Shown piece after piece: positions 1 through 10,123 of a stretch of 64,000 bases of DNA (its first letter is position 1; each line of letters opens with the position of its first letter). Location of the stretch: contig CM044862.1 of assembly GCA_024500155.1 (NCBI GenBank), positions 49,238,001-49,302,000 of the forward strand. Reading direction: 5' to 3'. The notes beneath the pieces are model-generated. The model did not search any database. It worked only from the letters and a program-made list of their open reading frames with translations, and was not told the origin of the DNA. The translations under genes were made by a program, and so were the position numbers. This DNA is from Chenopodium formosanum. Lineage: Eukaryota > Streptophyta > Magnoliopsida > Caryophyllales > Amaranthaceae.

Positions 1-1768
1 AAGCTATTTATCTATCTCGCCATCTTTGAACACTCTCTAAGTGTCGTCCTGCTTGTTGAAAGGGACGGCCACCATGTACTTCAAAACGCCGAGCTGAGGT
101 ACCCCTATTGAAAATTTTGGCTTAGCATTTTACATGACATCAAAAAAGCTGCGGCCGTACTTCTTGGCACATTAAATTGTGGTATAAACAGACCAACCTC
201 TGAAGAAGCCATTTACAACCTTAGAGGCCAGTGGTCGTATGCTCAAGTGGGCCTTGGAAATGAGAGGCTTTGACATTACTTTTGAGCCAAGAAAAGCAAT
301 CAAGGGACAAGCCTTTACTGATTTCTTAGCTGAGATGACTCGGCCTGATCTTCAGCCGGCCGGAGATCAGATCTGGAAGGTGTTTGTTGATGGTAGTGCA
401 ACGACAACCGGATGTGGTGCTAGAGTCATTTGTCAATCTCCAGAGGGGGATAAGTTTGAATATGCTTTGAGATTTCAGTTCCAAGCTTTTAATAACGAGG
501 CTGAGTATGAAGCTCTCCTGGCTGGCCTTAGAATGTGTAAGGCGGCAGAAGCAACAAAAATGGATGTAAGCTCGGACTCCTTACTTGTAGTCGGCCAGGT
601 AAATGGAGATTTTGAGGCAAGGGAGCCGGCTTTGATGAAATATTTGAAGATTGTCAAAGAGGAGGCCAAGGGCCTAGATCATTTTACTCTACAACAAGTT
701 CCTCGTTCGTCCAATCATCAGGCGGACGCCCTCTCTAAGTTAGCATCCTCAACATCATGTGATACTCCCAGATCAGTATTTTCGGAGGTAAAAGAAAGAA
801 GGAGTATTGATGTCGAGCAAGTACAAATCATTGATAGAAGTTCCACTTGGATGGACGGGATCATTTCTTATTTAAGGGATGGTTTACTTTCAAGTTTTGG
901 CTGATCCTAAAGAGAGCTGGCTGATGAAGAAGAGAGCGGCTTGGTTCGAAATGAAGCACAGGAGTTGTTTAAAAAGGCGTTTGTGAAACCGTACTTGAAA
1001 TGTGTTACCCCCGGGAAGGGGCATGATGTCCTTAACGACCTCCACCAGGGGCAGTGCGACTTTCATATTGGAGGGCGAGCCTTGGCTGAAAAGGCTGCCC
1101 ATCTGGGATACTACTGGTCGAGCTTAAAGTCGGACGCCACGGAAATGGTGAAACAATGTGACAAGTGCTAGAGATTTGCAACCTTGATTCATCACCCTAT
1201 TAAAAGTTTGTCGGCCATAAGAAGTCCGCTCCTCTTTGCCAAATGGGGGATGGATATCTTAGGACCGTACACGCCAGCATCTGGTCAAAGGTGTTATGTG
1301 TTTGTAGCAGTATACTACTTCACAAAATGGGTGGAGGCTGAGGCTGTCCTGGACATCAAGTGGACGGATGTTTCAACCTTCATATGGAAGAGTATCATTA
1401 CACGTTTTAGCATTCCTCAGTCTATGGTGTTCGACACTGGACCCTAGTCTGAAACGCCTCAACTCAAGGAATGGTTGGAAGACCAGGGCATAGTTCATTG
1501 CTTTGCTTCGGTCGGCCGACCAAAAGCCAATGGCCAGGTAGAAGCATACAACAAGTTGATCTCCAATGGTATCAAGCGCAAACTTGAAAAGGCAGGCGGT
1601 CTATGGGCTGATGAGTTGGTCAATGTATTGTGTGTGGTCCGTACGAACAACGGCCAAGAGCTCCACAGGGGAAACCCCATTCTTTTTTGTATACGGCGCT
1701 GAGGCTGTTCTCCCAATTGAGATGTATGATCCCACTCTTAGAGTGATGTTATATGATGAAGCGGCTCC
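1..1768 (+). pseudogene. Decayed Tat-lineage Ty3/gypsy pol: RNase H and integrase
   Basis: Plus-strand remnant of a retrotransposon polyprotein. In order: a scrap of the RT-linked RNase H (1-235, with an in-frame stop), the extra plant-type RNase H (about 360-770, start FVDGSATTTGCGA, ending QADALSKLAS), the integrase zinc-binding region (about 1000-1170) and the integrase core (about 1240-1765, GMDILGPYTPA to GRPKANGQVEAYNKL). Two adjacent RNase H domains are characteristic of the Tat group. Frame changes and stops occur near 900, 1170, 1447 and 1700. The protein is clearly related to the pol of the 38789-50086 element. Its 5' part lies outside the window, and homology to integrase stops abruptly at about 1768. 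Non-functional. Confidence 0.88.
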
Positions 1769-2527
1769 TATGCTCATCCCTATCCATGTAGAGCTAGACT
1801 TGGGGGCTTGATCCCTACATCATTAGCCTACCTAGCCTTAGAGTCACCATTATTTGATTCTTCTAAAAATAATATCTTTCCACACACTTAGCCCTTGTGG
1901 CCTAACTTTAGTGTCACTTTCATACACATCACACATGCATGACCAAATATACCTTCCCTTAAGAACCCTTTGTCATGGAATCTTAACACACCGTTGAAGC
2001 ATGCCTTATCATAACAACGTCACTCATCAATCATAATCGTTATTGCATCACGAAGTATGAAGTGCTTAGCCTCCGTGCCTAAGTTATCTAAATACTTTCA
2101 TTATCGAGTCAACTAGGATAGTCTAAGACGTTATAATCCCTGTACTGTGAGAAACAACATTTGACTAAGCTCATTCAACATGCACCTTCAAAAAATTCAC
2201 TTCGATTCTTTTTTGTGTCTTTCTTTTTCGGGAGAAAGTTGGTACCCTCCACAAAAGTGACGGAAAATTTTTGCTTTTTTGCATTTTTGAGTCGCACGAT
2301 CACAATACAATGCACACACGGGTCATGAGTCACACGTGTCATTTCACTTCGAGTCAAGTCAACCTCGAGAAAATCACAACGAGTCGAGTTTACACCTTGA
2401 GTCGTGTCAAGTCAATGAGTCAAGCGACATTAAACATTAGGTCAACCCTAAAATAATTAAAGAGATTGGAAAAGTCCTATAGTCAAAGATAAATACAGGT
2501 GCAGCAGAATAGGGAAGACCCGAATCC

Positions 2528-2625
2528 AGCGCCAGACGAAGACATCTAGCGTCTGGCAAAAGATTTCAGCGCCTAGCGCTGGATCCCAGCGTTTGGCGAC
2601 AGAGCCAATTCTTGGCGCCAGAGAA
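2528..2625 (+). repeat. Palindrome array in element B, about 20-bp phase
   Basis: Degenerate copies of a GC-rich palindrome of AGCGCCTGGCGCT type begin at 2528, 2548, 2568 and 2588, exactly 20 bp apart, with a further related copy near 2612. The bases between copies are not conserved. The same palindrome type recurs in the promoter part of this LTR family (4288-4376). Confidence 0.75.
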
Positions 2626-2827
2626 TTTCAGCGGCAACAGAGCTCGACCACTCAGAGCAGTATATTTCAACCTCTTTCAGCAATTTCGGGTTCCTTGGTA
2701 CGCTAATTAGCCTATAAGCAATTTGACATGATCAAGTAGTCAGCTTGATCACAATCGCAATAGGTGATCGACCTGGCGAAAGATCGTCTCACTTAGCTTA
2801 AAGCGCCTAAGCATTGGCTCATCGTAG

Positions 2828-2945
2828 AAACACCGACATACTGGTTCATAAACAGCAGAGACACCGACATACTGTTTCATAAACAACAGAGGCACCAACA
2901 TAATGGTTCACAAGCATCAAAAGCGCCGACGTACTGGCATAGCGG
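2828..2945 (+). repeat. Short tandem repeats, about 32-36 bp units
   Basis: Four imperfect copies built around ACACCGACATACTGGTTCA, starting near 2828, 2860, 2893 and 2929. They lie in the 3' untranslated region of element B. Confidence 0.65.
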
Positions 2946-3034
2946 AAGCAAAGTTCAAGCGAGCTTTAGAGATCGACAAGCGTTGGTCTTCTGAAATTAT
3001 TCTTCGGAATATTATCGCAATAAACATTTCTTTT

Positions 3035-3221
3035 AAGCTCTTTTGTTCAGAGACACGTGGACATATCTTTCAAGCTCTTTTGTTCAGAGACGCGTGGACA
3101 ATCCTCACAAGCTCTTTTGTTCAGAGACGCGTGGACATATTAAAAAAAAGAAGCTCTTTGTTCAGAGGCGTGTGAACATATCCAAAAAAAAAAAAGCTCT
3201 TTGTTCAGAGACGAGTGAACA
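3035..3221 (+). repeat. Five tandem repeats, 37-43 bp units
   Basis: Copies of AAGCTCTTTTGTTCAGAGAC plus a variable tail start at 3035, 3072, 3109, 3151 and 3194. Spacing grows from 37 to 43 bp because of A-runs in the later units. Located upstream of the polypurine tract, the usual place for tandem repeats in Tat/Ogre elements. Confidence 0.85.
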
Positions 3222-3696
3222 TCGAAACAGCAAGATGGCGTTCCCTAGATAGTGGAGAGTTGTCACAAACAAGTGAAGGTAATTTCAAGCGATGTTGTCT
3301 TTGATCGTGCTCCCTAAAATGTAGAGGATGGTCATAAAGTGGAAGAGGATCGTTTCAAGCGAAGCAATCTTCGATAGTGTTCCCTGGCTTGCGGAAGATT
3401 ATCAAGGCGGAAATTGGAGACAGTTACAAGCGTAGCGGTTTTCAAGCGGGATGGCATTCTCTTTGCAGGAGGTCATCAAAACAGTGAAGCGACAGCAAAT
3501 CAGTTACTTTCAGAGACGTGTGCTTGACGGTGCAAGATACGCGTTTCTTAACTCTTTTATCTGTTTAACTAACGCTAGTTTGCAAGTATCGGCGTTACAA
3601 GAATGATTTAGAATTGCAGAACGTTCTGAATCATTCTCCGTCCCTATCGATACTTTGACTTTTGTTTTCGAAACTTGCGTTTCTCCAAACTCAGTC

Positions 3697-3710
3697 AAAA
3701 TGGGGGCTTC
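3697..3710 (+). other. Polypurine tract of element B
   Basis: AAAATGGGGGCTTC directly precedes the LTR start at 3711. The related AAAGTGGGGGCTTC precedes the 3' LTR of element E. This is the plus-strand primer site expected next to a 3' LTR and shows the LTR is the downstream one. Confidence 0.8.
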
Positions 3711-4287
3711 TGTAGACACCCATTTGTGTCTCCCCAAAACCAAACCCAGTGATGAGTACCTTTCGCATCGAATCATAATCGAATGAAGTGAAAGTGTGGA
3801 AAGTTTAGTGTTGCGGTAGTTTTAATTTCTTTTCTTCTCTCTTTGTTTTTAAAAACCTATTTTAAGAAAACAGTCAATACAGTTTGGTTGGTCCATGATA
3901 TGGGTCCAATAGTAGTTTAGTTGGATGGGGCTTGAAAAGAGCTTTCCAACGATATATTATAAGCCCAATTCCGATGAATATTAAGGAAGTTATGGCCAAA
4001 TTACTGAACTGGGCCTGGTTTGAGCCTTATATGCGACCCAATGATCTAGAGGAGGGCCTAATACGGATTTATCATTCCTAATGTAATTAGGAATGGTTTT
4101 AGTTTTCTAGATTCATCTAGAAGATTCTTTTCATTCCTAATTCAATTAGCATTGATAAATTGACTTTTTGTTGACTTTTTAGAGTTTTAATCAGAATCAA
4201 AGAACGTTTTTTTGAGGAAAATACGGTTTAATCCTCCTATACGGCAATTTCTATCTGATTTTAAGAAAACGCGTGAATTTCTGAGTC

Positions 4288-4376
4288 AGCGCCAAACGCC
4301 AGCTGTAGCGCCTGACGCTACGCTTGGCGCCTGGCCCTAGCCTTAGCGCCTGGCACTAAGGTCAGCGTTTGGCGCT
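4288..4376 (+). repeat. Promoter-proximal palindrome array, family 1 LTR
   Basis: Five degenerate 13-bp palindromes (type AGCGCCTGGCGCT) start at 4288, 4307, 4325, 4345 and 4364, spacings 19, 18, 20 and 19 bp. Spacers are not conserved. The array ends about 60 bp before the TATA box. Confidence 0.75.
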
Positions 4377-4437
4377 AACTTGGCCTTTTGCGTCAGAACT
4401 CTGTTTTTGATGTTTTAACTTTTTGGCTGATTTTCTC

Positions 4438-4445
4438 TATAAATA
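4438..4445 (+). promoter_or_regulatory. LTR TATA box
   Basis: TATAAATA inside the conserved stretch GGCTGATTTTCTCTATAAAT, which recurs in the other family 1 LTRs. It probably sets the transcription start of the element. Confidence 0.7.
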
Positions 4446-5649
4446 GTCTTCTAAAAACTCCGTTTTCGTTCACCAACTCTCATCAAGATTTTCTTGATTA
4501 CTCTCTCTCGCTTTTCTAAACTAGCCTTCTCTCAAATATAAAAATTCCGCACTCATTAGATTTAGAAACACCTAGCCATATTCGAAGTTGCCTTCGCCCT
4601 AAACGTGAAAGGTTTAATTTCTGAGGGTTTGGTACCAAATCTCTCTTTCAATTATTTAATTTAATTGTTTTGTTTATTATTTTCCTTGAAGTTACTAACG
4701 TGTGTATTTTGTTATTAGAAAGAGGTACGAGGCATCAAAGTAAGTACTTTAATGGTTTTTTATTGATGTTATGATATAGAGTTCATGCTTAAGTTGTTAT
4801 TATGATATTCTTAGTATCATGTCTAGGGTAAATTTAATACCAAGTATGTTTAAAAGTATGATGCTTCCTATGTTCTTCCTAATATTTATGATTGTTAGTA
4901 TCATGTTAGGGCTAAATATTTGATCTTTATTGTTTGGTAACATGCTAGAGTTTGTTATTAATCTTGTTAGTATCATGCCTAGGATCTTACTATTAATATG
5001 TTTTAACGTTGATATGATTATTTTAAGTATGATTATAATTGTTATAATTTATGATGATTATTATAATTATTATTATTATTATGACGATTGTTATGATTAT
5101 TTATTGATCATCATTATGTTGCTTGATATTTATTGTTATTGCTTGATCACGCCTTTTATGCATGTTTAAAGGGAATTGGTACTTGTAATCATGCTTAATA
5201 AGATAATTAATAATCTTATTTAGGGTTAATTTGATTATAATTCAAGTGATCCCCAATAATATTTTTATTTGTGCATTAATATTCAACCAACATAGATAAA
5301 CAGGTTTAGGGTTAATCCTATTGATTGTATATGTTAGTCAGAAAGCGCACATGAATACGATCAGAATAAAGTAGAGGCCTATTATTAGGGCAGGTTCAAT
5401 CTCTTTTAGGTTGGATTTGTACCTTCATCCTCGAACCCTATTTGGTTCAAGACTTTATGGAGTTGATGATCTCTTAGCTTGGATCGTTAAGGGGTGTAAC
5501 CTTCACCTCGTGAACGGTTTACAAGTTCCTAAAAAACTTGTTGGCGACTCTTTTGCTCTATCTTCTTTACCTTTGGACGCCACCGTACTGTAGTGTATGA
5601 TCACAGTGGGGTTCAAGCTAGGGGATTAACGCTTGAAATATTCCCTACA

Positions 5650-7712
5650 ATCAACAAATTCACTAAGCAAGTTAATTAGCTCTTTGCGTTCGTCTTGACT
5701 TAGTGTTAATCCAATTTTTACTTCTTTGATAGTCGTATCATTGGAAATATTAATTGTTTATGTATCTTCGATAATTGTTGTTTTTTTTGTGTTCTTCCAT
5801 TGCTTTTATTATTTCTTTGTCGTTTTTATCATTAGCAAAGCAATATTTATCAGGGTTAGGGGAATGACACGCATCGTAAGCAAAGGTATTCATATTATTG
5901 AATTCATTGGTCATTACATCAAGGAGGGCAAGGTCAGCTGCGACCTCGCCGGAATTATTTGGGATAGAAAGAGGAGACTCAACAAGAGACTCAGGACTGG
6001 ACTTTATAGTAGAAAGAGGGTCAGCCTCATATCCTAAAGACTCGTCTACAGACTTAGACTCAGACTCGGAATCGGACCCAGACGACTCAGATTCATCAAA
6101 CATAGGACCTTCGCCAGCGGTTATTTCCAACTTCTCTCCGCTTGGCGTAGTGATCTTCACCGTCTTGTGCCACCCCTTTGAAACATTATTAGCCTTGACG
6201 ATTAACTCAGAGGGGTCAAAATCCTTGCTTGATATAACAGCTTGAATGAGCTCGGAATCATCATTGCAGACAGGCTTGGATTCATTCTTTTCTAGTCCAA
6301 AAAGAAGGTTAATGTTCGGATCTAGGACTAGCTATTTTCTCAGTTGTGAAGAGTTCATCGCCTTCATTGACGAAGTCACAATCAAGGAACATCTCGAACC
6401 CTAGCTCACGCTTCCCACTGTGGACGAAAGGCTCAGGGAATTCATAGCATGGGAAGTCTTTCCCATTCTTTGATATACTGGCCATTGAGAGTAAATGCAT
6501 ATGGGTCCATGGCCATTTCCGTCTTCATGATTCGAGCATTATTGCGAGCCTTCATTTTCAGGAGAGCTTGTTTCACATCTTCCTTTGTTGGCTTGAATCC
6601 CAAGCCAAAGGTATCTTTCTTAAGTGTACCAGGATGGCCCCAAAGTTCAGCCATTTTCTTTTTGAGTCCGAGGGTCATTCCAGGGAAATGCCCTTGTTTA
6701 TTCATAATAGCATTAACATTGGTATTTGAATAAGGATCAAAGTCGAGGTGACACTTCTCCTCTTCTTCGATCATGAGAACATCATCCAGCAAAAACCCCC
6801 AGAGATCTTCATCTTCTTCATCATGTTTGACATGGACGATGGGAGTATCGATTACTTGAATGTGCATGGGGGAGGCATTAATTGTAATTGGAACCCCTCC
6901 AACTATGGCTTTCACTTTTTGGTGCAACGACAATGGGATCGCCTTTAGCTCATTAAGCCAAGGACGTCCTAACAATAGACTGAAAGAAGCCTTAATGTCC
7001 ACCACCTGGAACTTGGTGCAACGTTCAATGGCTCCAGCAGTTATGTTTAGCATGATAGTACCCACAGCTTGATGGCGAGTGTTATCATAAGCACGAATCC
7101 CTTGAGTAGAGGGAGTCAATTCTTTAACTTCTTTGTAGTGCGGAGTGGGCATACATTGATTGCAGAGCCATTATCAACCAGGCTCATAGGAATATTCATC
7201 TGCCTACACACCACAGTGAGATGTAAGGCCTTGTTATGTTGGTCCCCTTCCGGGGGCAGATCCTTGTCAGAGAAGGAAATCAGATTGCTAGTACTTGACA
7301 ATTCAATAGTGAGAAAGTTGACTAGTCCTTGAGGAGTCATATCATCATCAACTCCTATCTTCACTAGAGCATTCATCACAGCCTTTCGATGCTCGTGAGA
7401 GGTGGCCAAAAGTTTCCATACATTCATTTCCACCTTGGTCTTTTGTAATTGTTTGACCACATTGTTGTTCACAGGATCGATGGGATCAACTATTGGTTGT
7501 GATTGCGGTGGAGGTGGAGGTGGACTAGTCTGTTGCAACCGTCCACTTCTGGTGAGAACCTTGACCTCAAGGTCTCCCCAAACATCTTCACTTGCGCCAA
7601 GAGATGAACATGTTATATCTTTAAGATAGACATCTTCATTGTCACTATCCCAAATTCTATTTACTTCTTCATAGTTCGAGACAAATACAACTTCTGGCAG
7701 AGGTTCATTCAC
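5650..7712 (-). pseudogene. Element C protease and pol linker (broken)
   Basis: Continues gag in the Ogre arrangement. A proline-rich acidic spacer is followed by a retropepsin: active-site motif VDNGSA near 7170-7190, then GRPWLNELKAIPLSLHQKVK (about 6895-6960). A frame change lies between 7116 and 7152. The rest is the long linker between protease and reverse transcriptase, with stops near 6442 and a Ser/Asp/Glu-rich block (about 6050-6110). It ends in a segment resembling the region just before RT in Ogre polyproteins, cut at 5650. Non-functional. Confidence 0.8.
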
Positions 7713-9078
7713 AGTTTGAATGAGTATGACGGATCAAAGGAGACTTCATCTCCCATGATAGCCAAAGCATCAAAAAGAGGACATGTTTGAACGTTAGGCT
7801 TCTTGCCCCTGGAGGGACAGGAAGTTGATTAGCATCAATCAGATCTTGGATCGCATCCTTCAACCTCCAACACTTCTCAATAGTATGACCATTGCCTTGA
7901 TGAAACTTGCAATGAGCATTGGGGTCATAGCTAGCAGTTTTGTTCTCTGGTCGAGGTTCTGGAAAAGGTCCAATTGGCATAATCAGTCCTTGACTATGCA
8001 AGCGATCAAAAGCAGCATCATAAGTCATTCCCAAAGGCGTGTAAACCCTCCTTTGCCTTTGGAATCTTTGAGGGGGAGCATTAAGAGCCAGCACATCATT
8101 GATATTGATGTTGTTGGTAGCATTATTGGGCTTGGAAGACGAAGAAGAAAGAGTGTCGTTCTTCTTGTTTTTCCAAGTGTTGTTGCTATTATTGTTGCTA
8201 CCAGCAGTCTTCATCAGTTCATTTTTGATATTGATTCCAATATCGTATACAGCTTCGAAGGTACTCAAAGGCAGAAACTTCAAGTGTTGCTTGTAATTAT
8301 GAGTCAAATTTGCAATAAACAGGCGAACCATCTCTTTATCCTTGGGAGGATCCACCAAGAGCGCAGCTGTTTCCCTCCACCTGCTTAAGTAAGTAGTGAA
8401 GCCTTCATTCTCCTTCTGTTTGAGAATGGAGAGTTCACGTTCAGAAGTCTTGGCTTGGATGTTACACTTGTAACGATTCATAAAGCTTTCAGTAAAGTCC
8501 TCCTAGGTCGCAAAATGTTTGGATTCCAGAGAGTAGAACCATTGTTGACAGGCATGCTCCAAGGAAAGAGGGAACTAAGTAGGGAAGAGTGCCACATCTA
8601 GTCCCTTAAGAGCCATGGTCGCAGAAAAGGCCTTCAAGTGGAAAAGCGGATTATCAGTAGGCTTGAACTTGGGAATGTCAACAATGGAAAACTTCTCAGG
8701 AAGTTTATCCCTTATGGATGAAGTAGTGACAGGTTGCTCCACATAAGTGAACTCTTCAGAGATATTACTCATCTGTTCCTTGATCTTGTCCATTGCAGCG
8801 GCATTGACATTGTTTTGATTGTCTTGCTCTATTGTGTTGACTCTAGTGGTGAGTGTTTGCATCATGTTAGACAACATCTCAATTGTCTTGTTAATGTTCT
8901 CGATATCTTCCTTAGTAGCCATTGGTTGAAAGTAGACTGGAGATGGATCTTGTGGAGATGATTGTGGTGGTTTCCTTGTACGCCTCTTTGGTATAAGAGG
9001 TTGTTGAGGTATTGACTCGAACCCTATTAATCTACCCTTGCTTCTTGACCAAGTACTGTGACACCGAAACAAACACAC
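7705..9078 (-). pseudogene. Element C gag (two in-frame stops)
   Basis: Capsid/nucleocapsid precursor. Recognisable parts are MATKEDIENINKTIEML, RLPEKF/KFKPTDNP-type segments, a capsid stretch (MNRYKCNIQAKTSERELS and following) and a zinc-knuckle-like motif CKFHQGNGHTIEKC. In-frame TAG stops interrupt it at 8575-8577 and 8503-8505; the latter replaces a tryptophan codon expected from relatives. The gag of element E (58170-59395) aligns along the whole length. The start codon is uncertain: either the first ATG of the open frame or the MATKEDIE methionine. Confidence 0.85.
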
Positions 9079-9425
9079 CTTTAATGACCAAACTTAACCT
9101 TAACCCATCCGGAAATAAAAAAAATTATTTTGAAATTTGAAATTCACTTTTTTTTTATTAAAAAAATATATGGGAGGATACCATTCGACTTACTCCGAAA
9201 AAAAACGACACAAAAAAAACGACACAAGACTACCCTAAAATACGTTCATGAAATGGTGCACGACTAACGGAAAAAGTGTGTGAGCACGACATGTGAGTGA
9301 TTAAGTGAAGGTTATGGACATGTGTTATGACCGTACAGCTAGATAGGACACCAAACCAGACATACGAACCACGTAAGCATGCGCGAAGACAAAAAAAAAA
9401 ACTGACTTGACAAACCTCCTGGGCA

Positions 9426-9515
9426 CCGTGTCACGGTGCTGACTGTCGTGACACGGTACAGAGAACCGTCAGACAGGGCAATGCACCGTGGCGCTGCAGA
9501 CCTGCCGTGACACGG
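9426..9515 (-). repeat. 20-bp phased palindrome array in leader of C
   Basis: Copies of CCGTGNCACGG type start at 9426, 9446, 9466, 9486 and 9505. Two are intact in both arms (9426, 9505); the others keep one arm or a CCGTC variant. The bases between them differ from unit to unit. Confidence 0.8.
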
Positions 9516-10032
9516 TGCGCAATTCCAGGCCTAAATTTGTGTAATTTCTAGATTTTAATCAATTTTAGTCCGTACTAATTACTATGTGGAAATAAAAACC
9601 CTCGGTCATGGAATAAATCAAAAGAGCAAACACATGAGGGTTAGCACCAAACAAACCATGTAGCATTTAGTCATGATGGTGTAAAAAGAGTTCGCAACCT
9701 AAGGTAAAGACCTATGTTCAACTATTGGTTAAGCTTTGGGTGTCAAAATGGTACCATGGTTAAGAGTTTGGACGCGTTAGCAAGGTAGCCTCCCTTGAGG
9801 GTGTATGCCAACGGGCGGCTCCGCGAGTTCGGGATGAAATCGAACTCGACTCCATGGTTTGGGTGGATTTAATAACTCTTATGAACCCTTATTTCCATGA
9901 GCGTTTTTGGGTTGATAGAGCTTAAATCCCCCGGGGCTAAGACGCATGTAGAATACACACGTTTTTTCAGAAAAATCGAAGGAAGTTGACTGTGAGAAGA
10001 GAAAACAAGCCACCGGACTGATTTTAGGACTG

Positions 10033-10083
10033 CCATGACACGGCAGATAGCACCGTCAGACGGTGAACTGCACAGTGACACAG
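10033..10083 (-). repeat. Short phased palindrome array in leader of C
   Basis: CCATGACACGG (10033), CCGTCAGACGG (10053) and CAGTGACACAG (10073), spaced exactly 20 bp. The middle copy is a perfect palindrome of the alternative arm type CCGTC/GACGG. Confidence 0.75.
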
Positions 10084-10123
10084 GAGTCAGAAAATCTGAC
10101 TGGTGCCCTGTTTTCCTTCGTAC

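Larger units (their letters stand above)
1769..3710 (+). mobile_element. 3' untranslated region of Ogre-like element B
   Basis: No gene. The start (about 1768-1860) matches 60340-60430 in element E, and 2219-2275 matches 61088-61145 (the stretch around CGGGAGAAAGT and GACGGAAAATTTTTGC), so this is the region between integrase and 3' LTR of an Ogre-like element. It holds the palindrome array at 2528-2600 and two tandem-repeat blocks, and ends in a polypurine tract. Long repeat-bearing 3' regions are typical of the Tat/Ogre group. The abrupt join to a different pol lineage at 1768 suggests recombination or a deletion between nested elements. Confidence 0.75.
3711..5649 (+). repeat. 3' LTR of element B (family 1, 1939 bp)
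   Basis: Begins TGTAGACACCCATTTGTGTC and ends TTCCCTACA. It matches the solo LTRs at 15885-17838 and 20321-22418 along its length. It holds a palindrome array (4288-4376), a TATA box (4438-4445) and an AT-rich ATT/ATG microsatellite stretch (about 5025-5120). It directly abuts the pol linker of element C at 5650; the right flank ATCAA is the expected duplication, but the left copy is outside the window. Confidence 0.9.
9079..10118 (-). mobile_element. Leader of element C, distal part
   Basis: No gene. It is the homologue of 57060-58150 in element E, including the stretch with CTAACGCGTCCAAACTCTTAACC-like sequence (minus strand) seen at 53800 and 57310. Two palindrome arrays lie at 9426-9515 and 10033-10083. 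Confidence 0.75.

Noticed and set aside
4930..5169. A Tyr/Asp/Ile-rich small open frame
   Set aside because: It is the ATT/ATG microsatellite inside the family 1 LTR; the matching stretch in the other LTRs is not open.
5726..6245. Plus-strand open frames between the LTR of B and the protease of C
   Set aside because: The minus-strand reading is the recognisable Ogre linker; the plus-strand frames are its complement.
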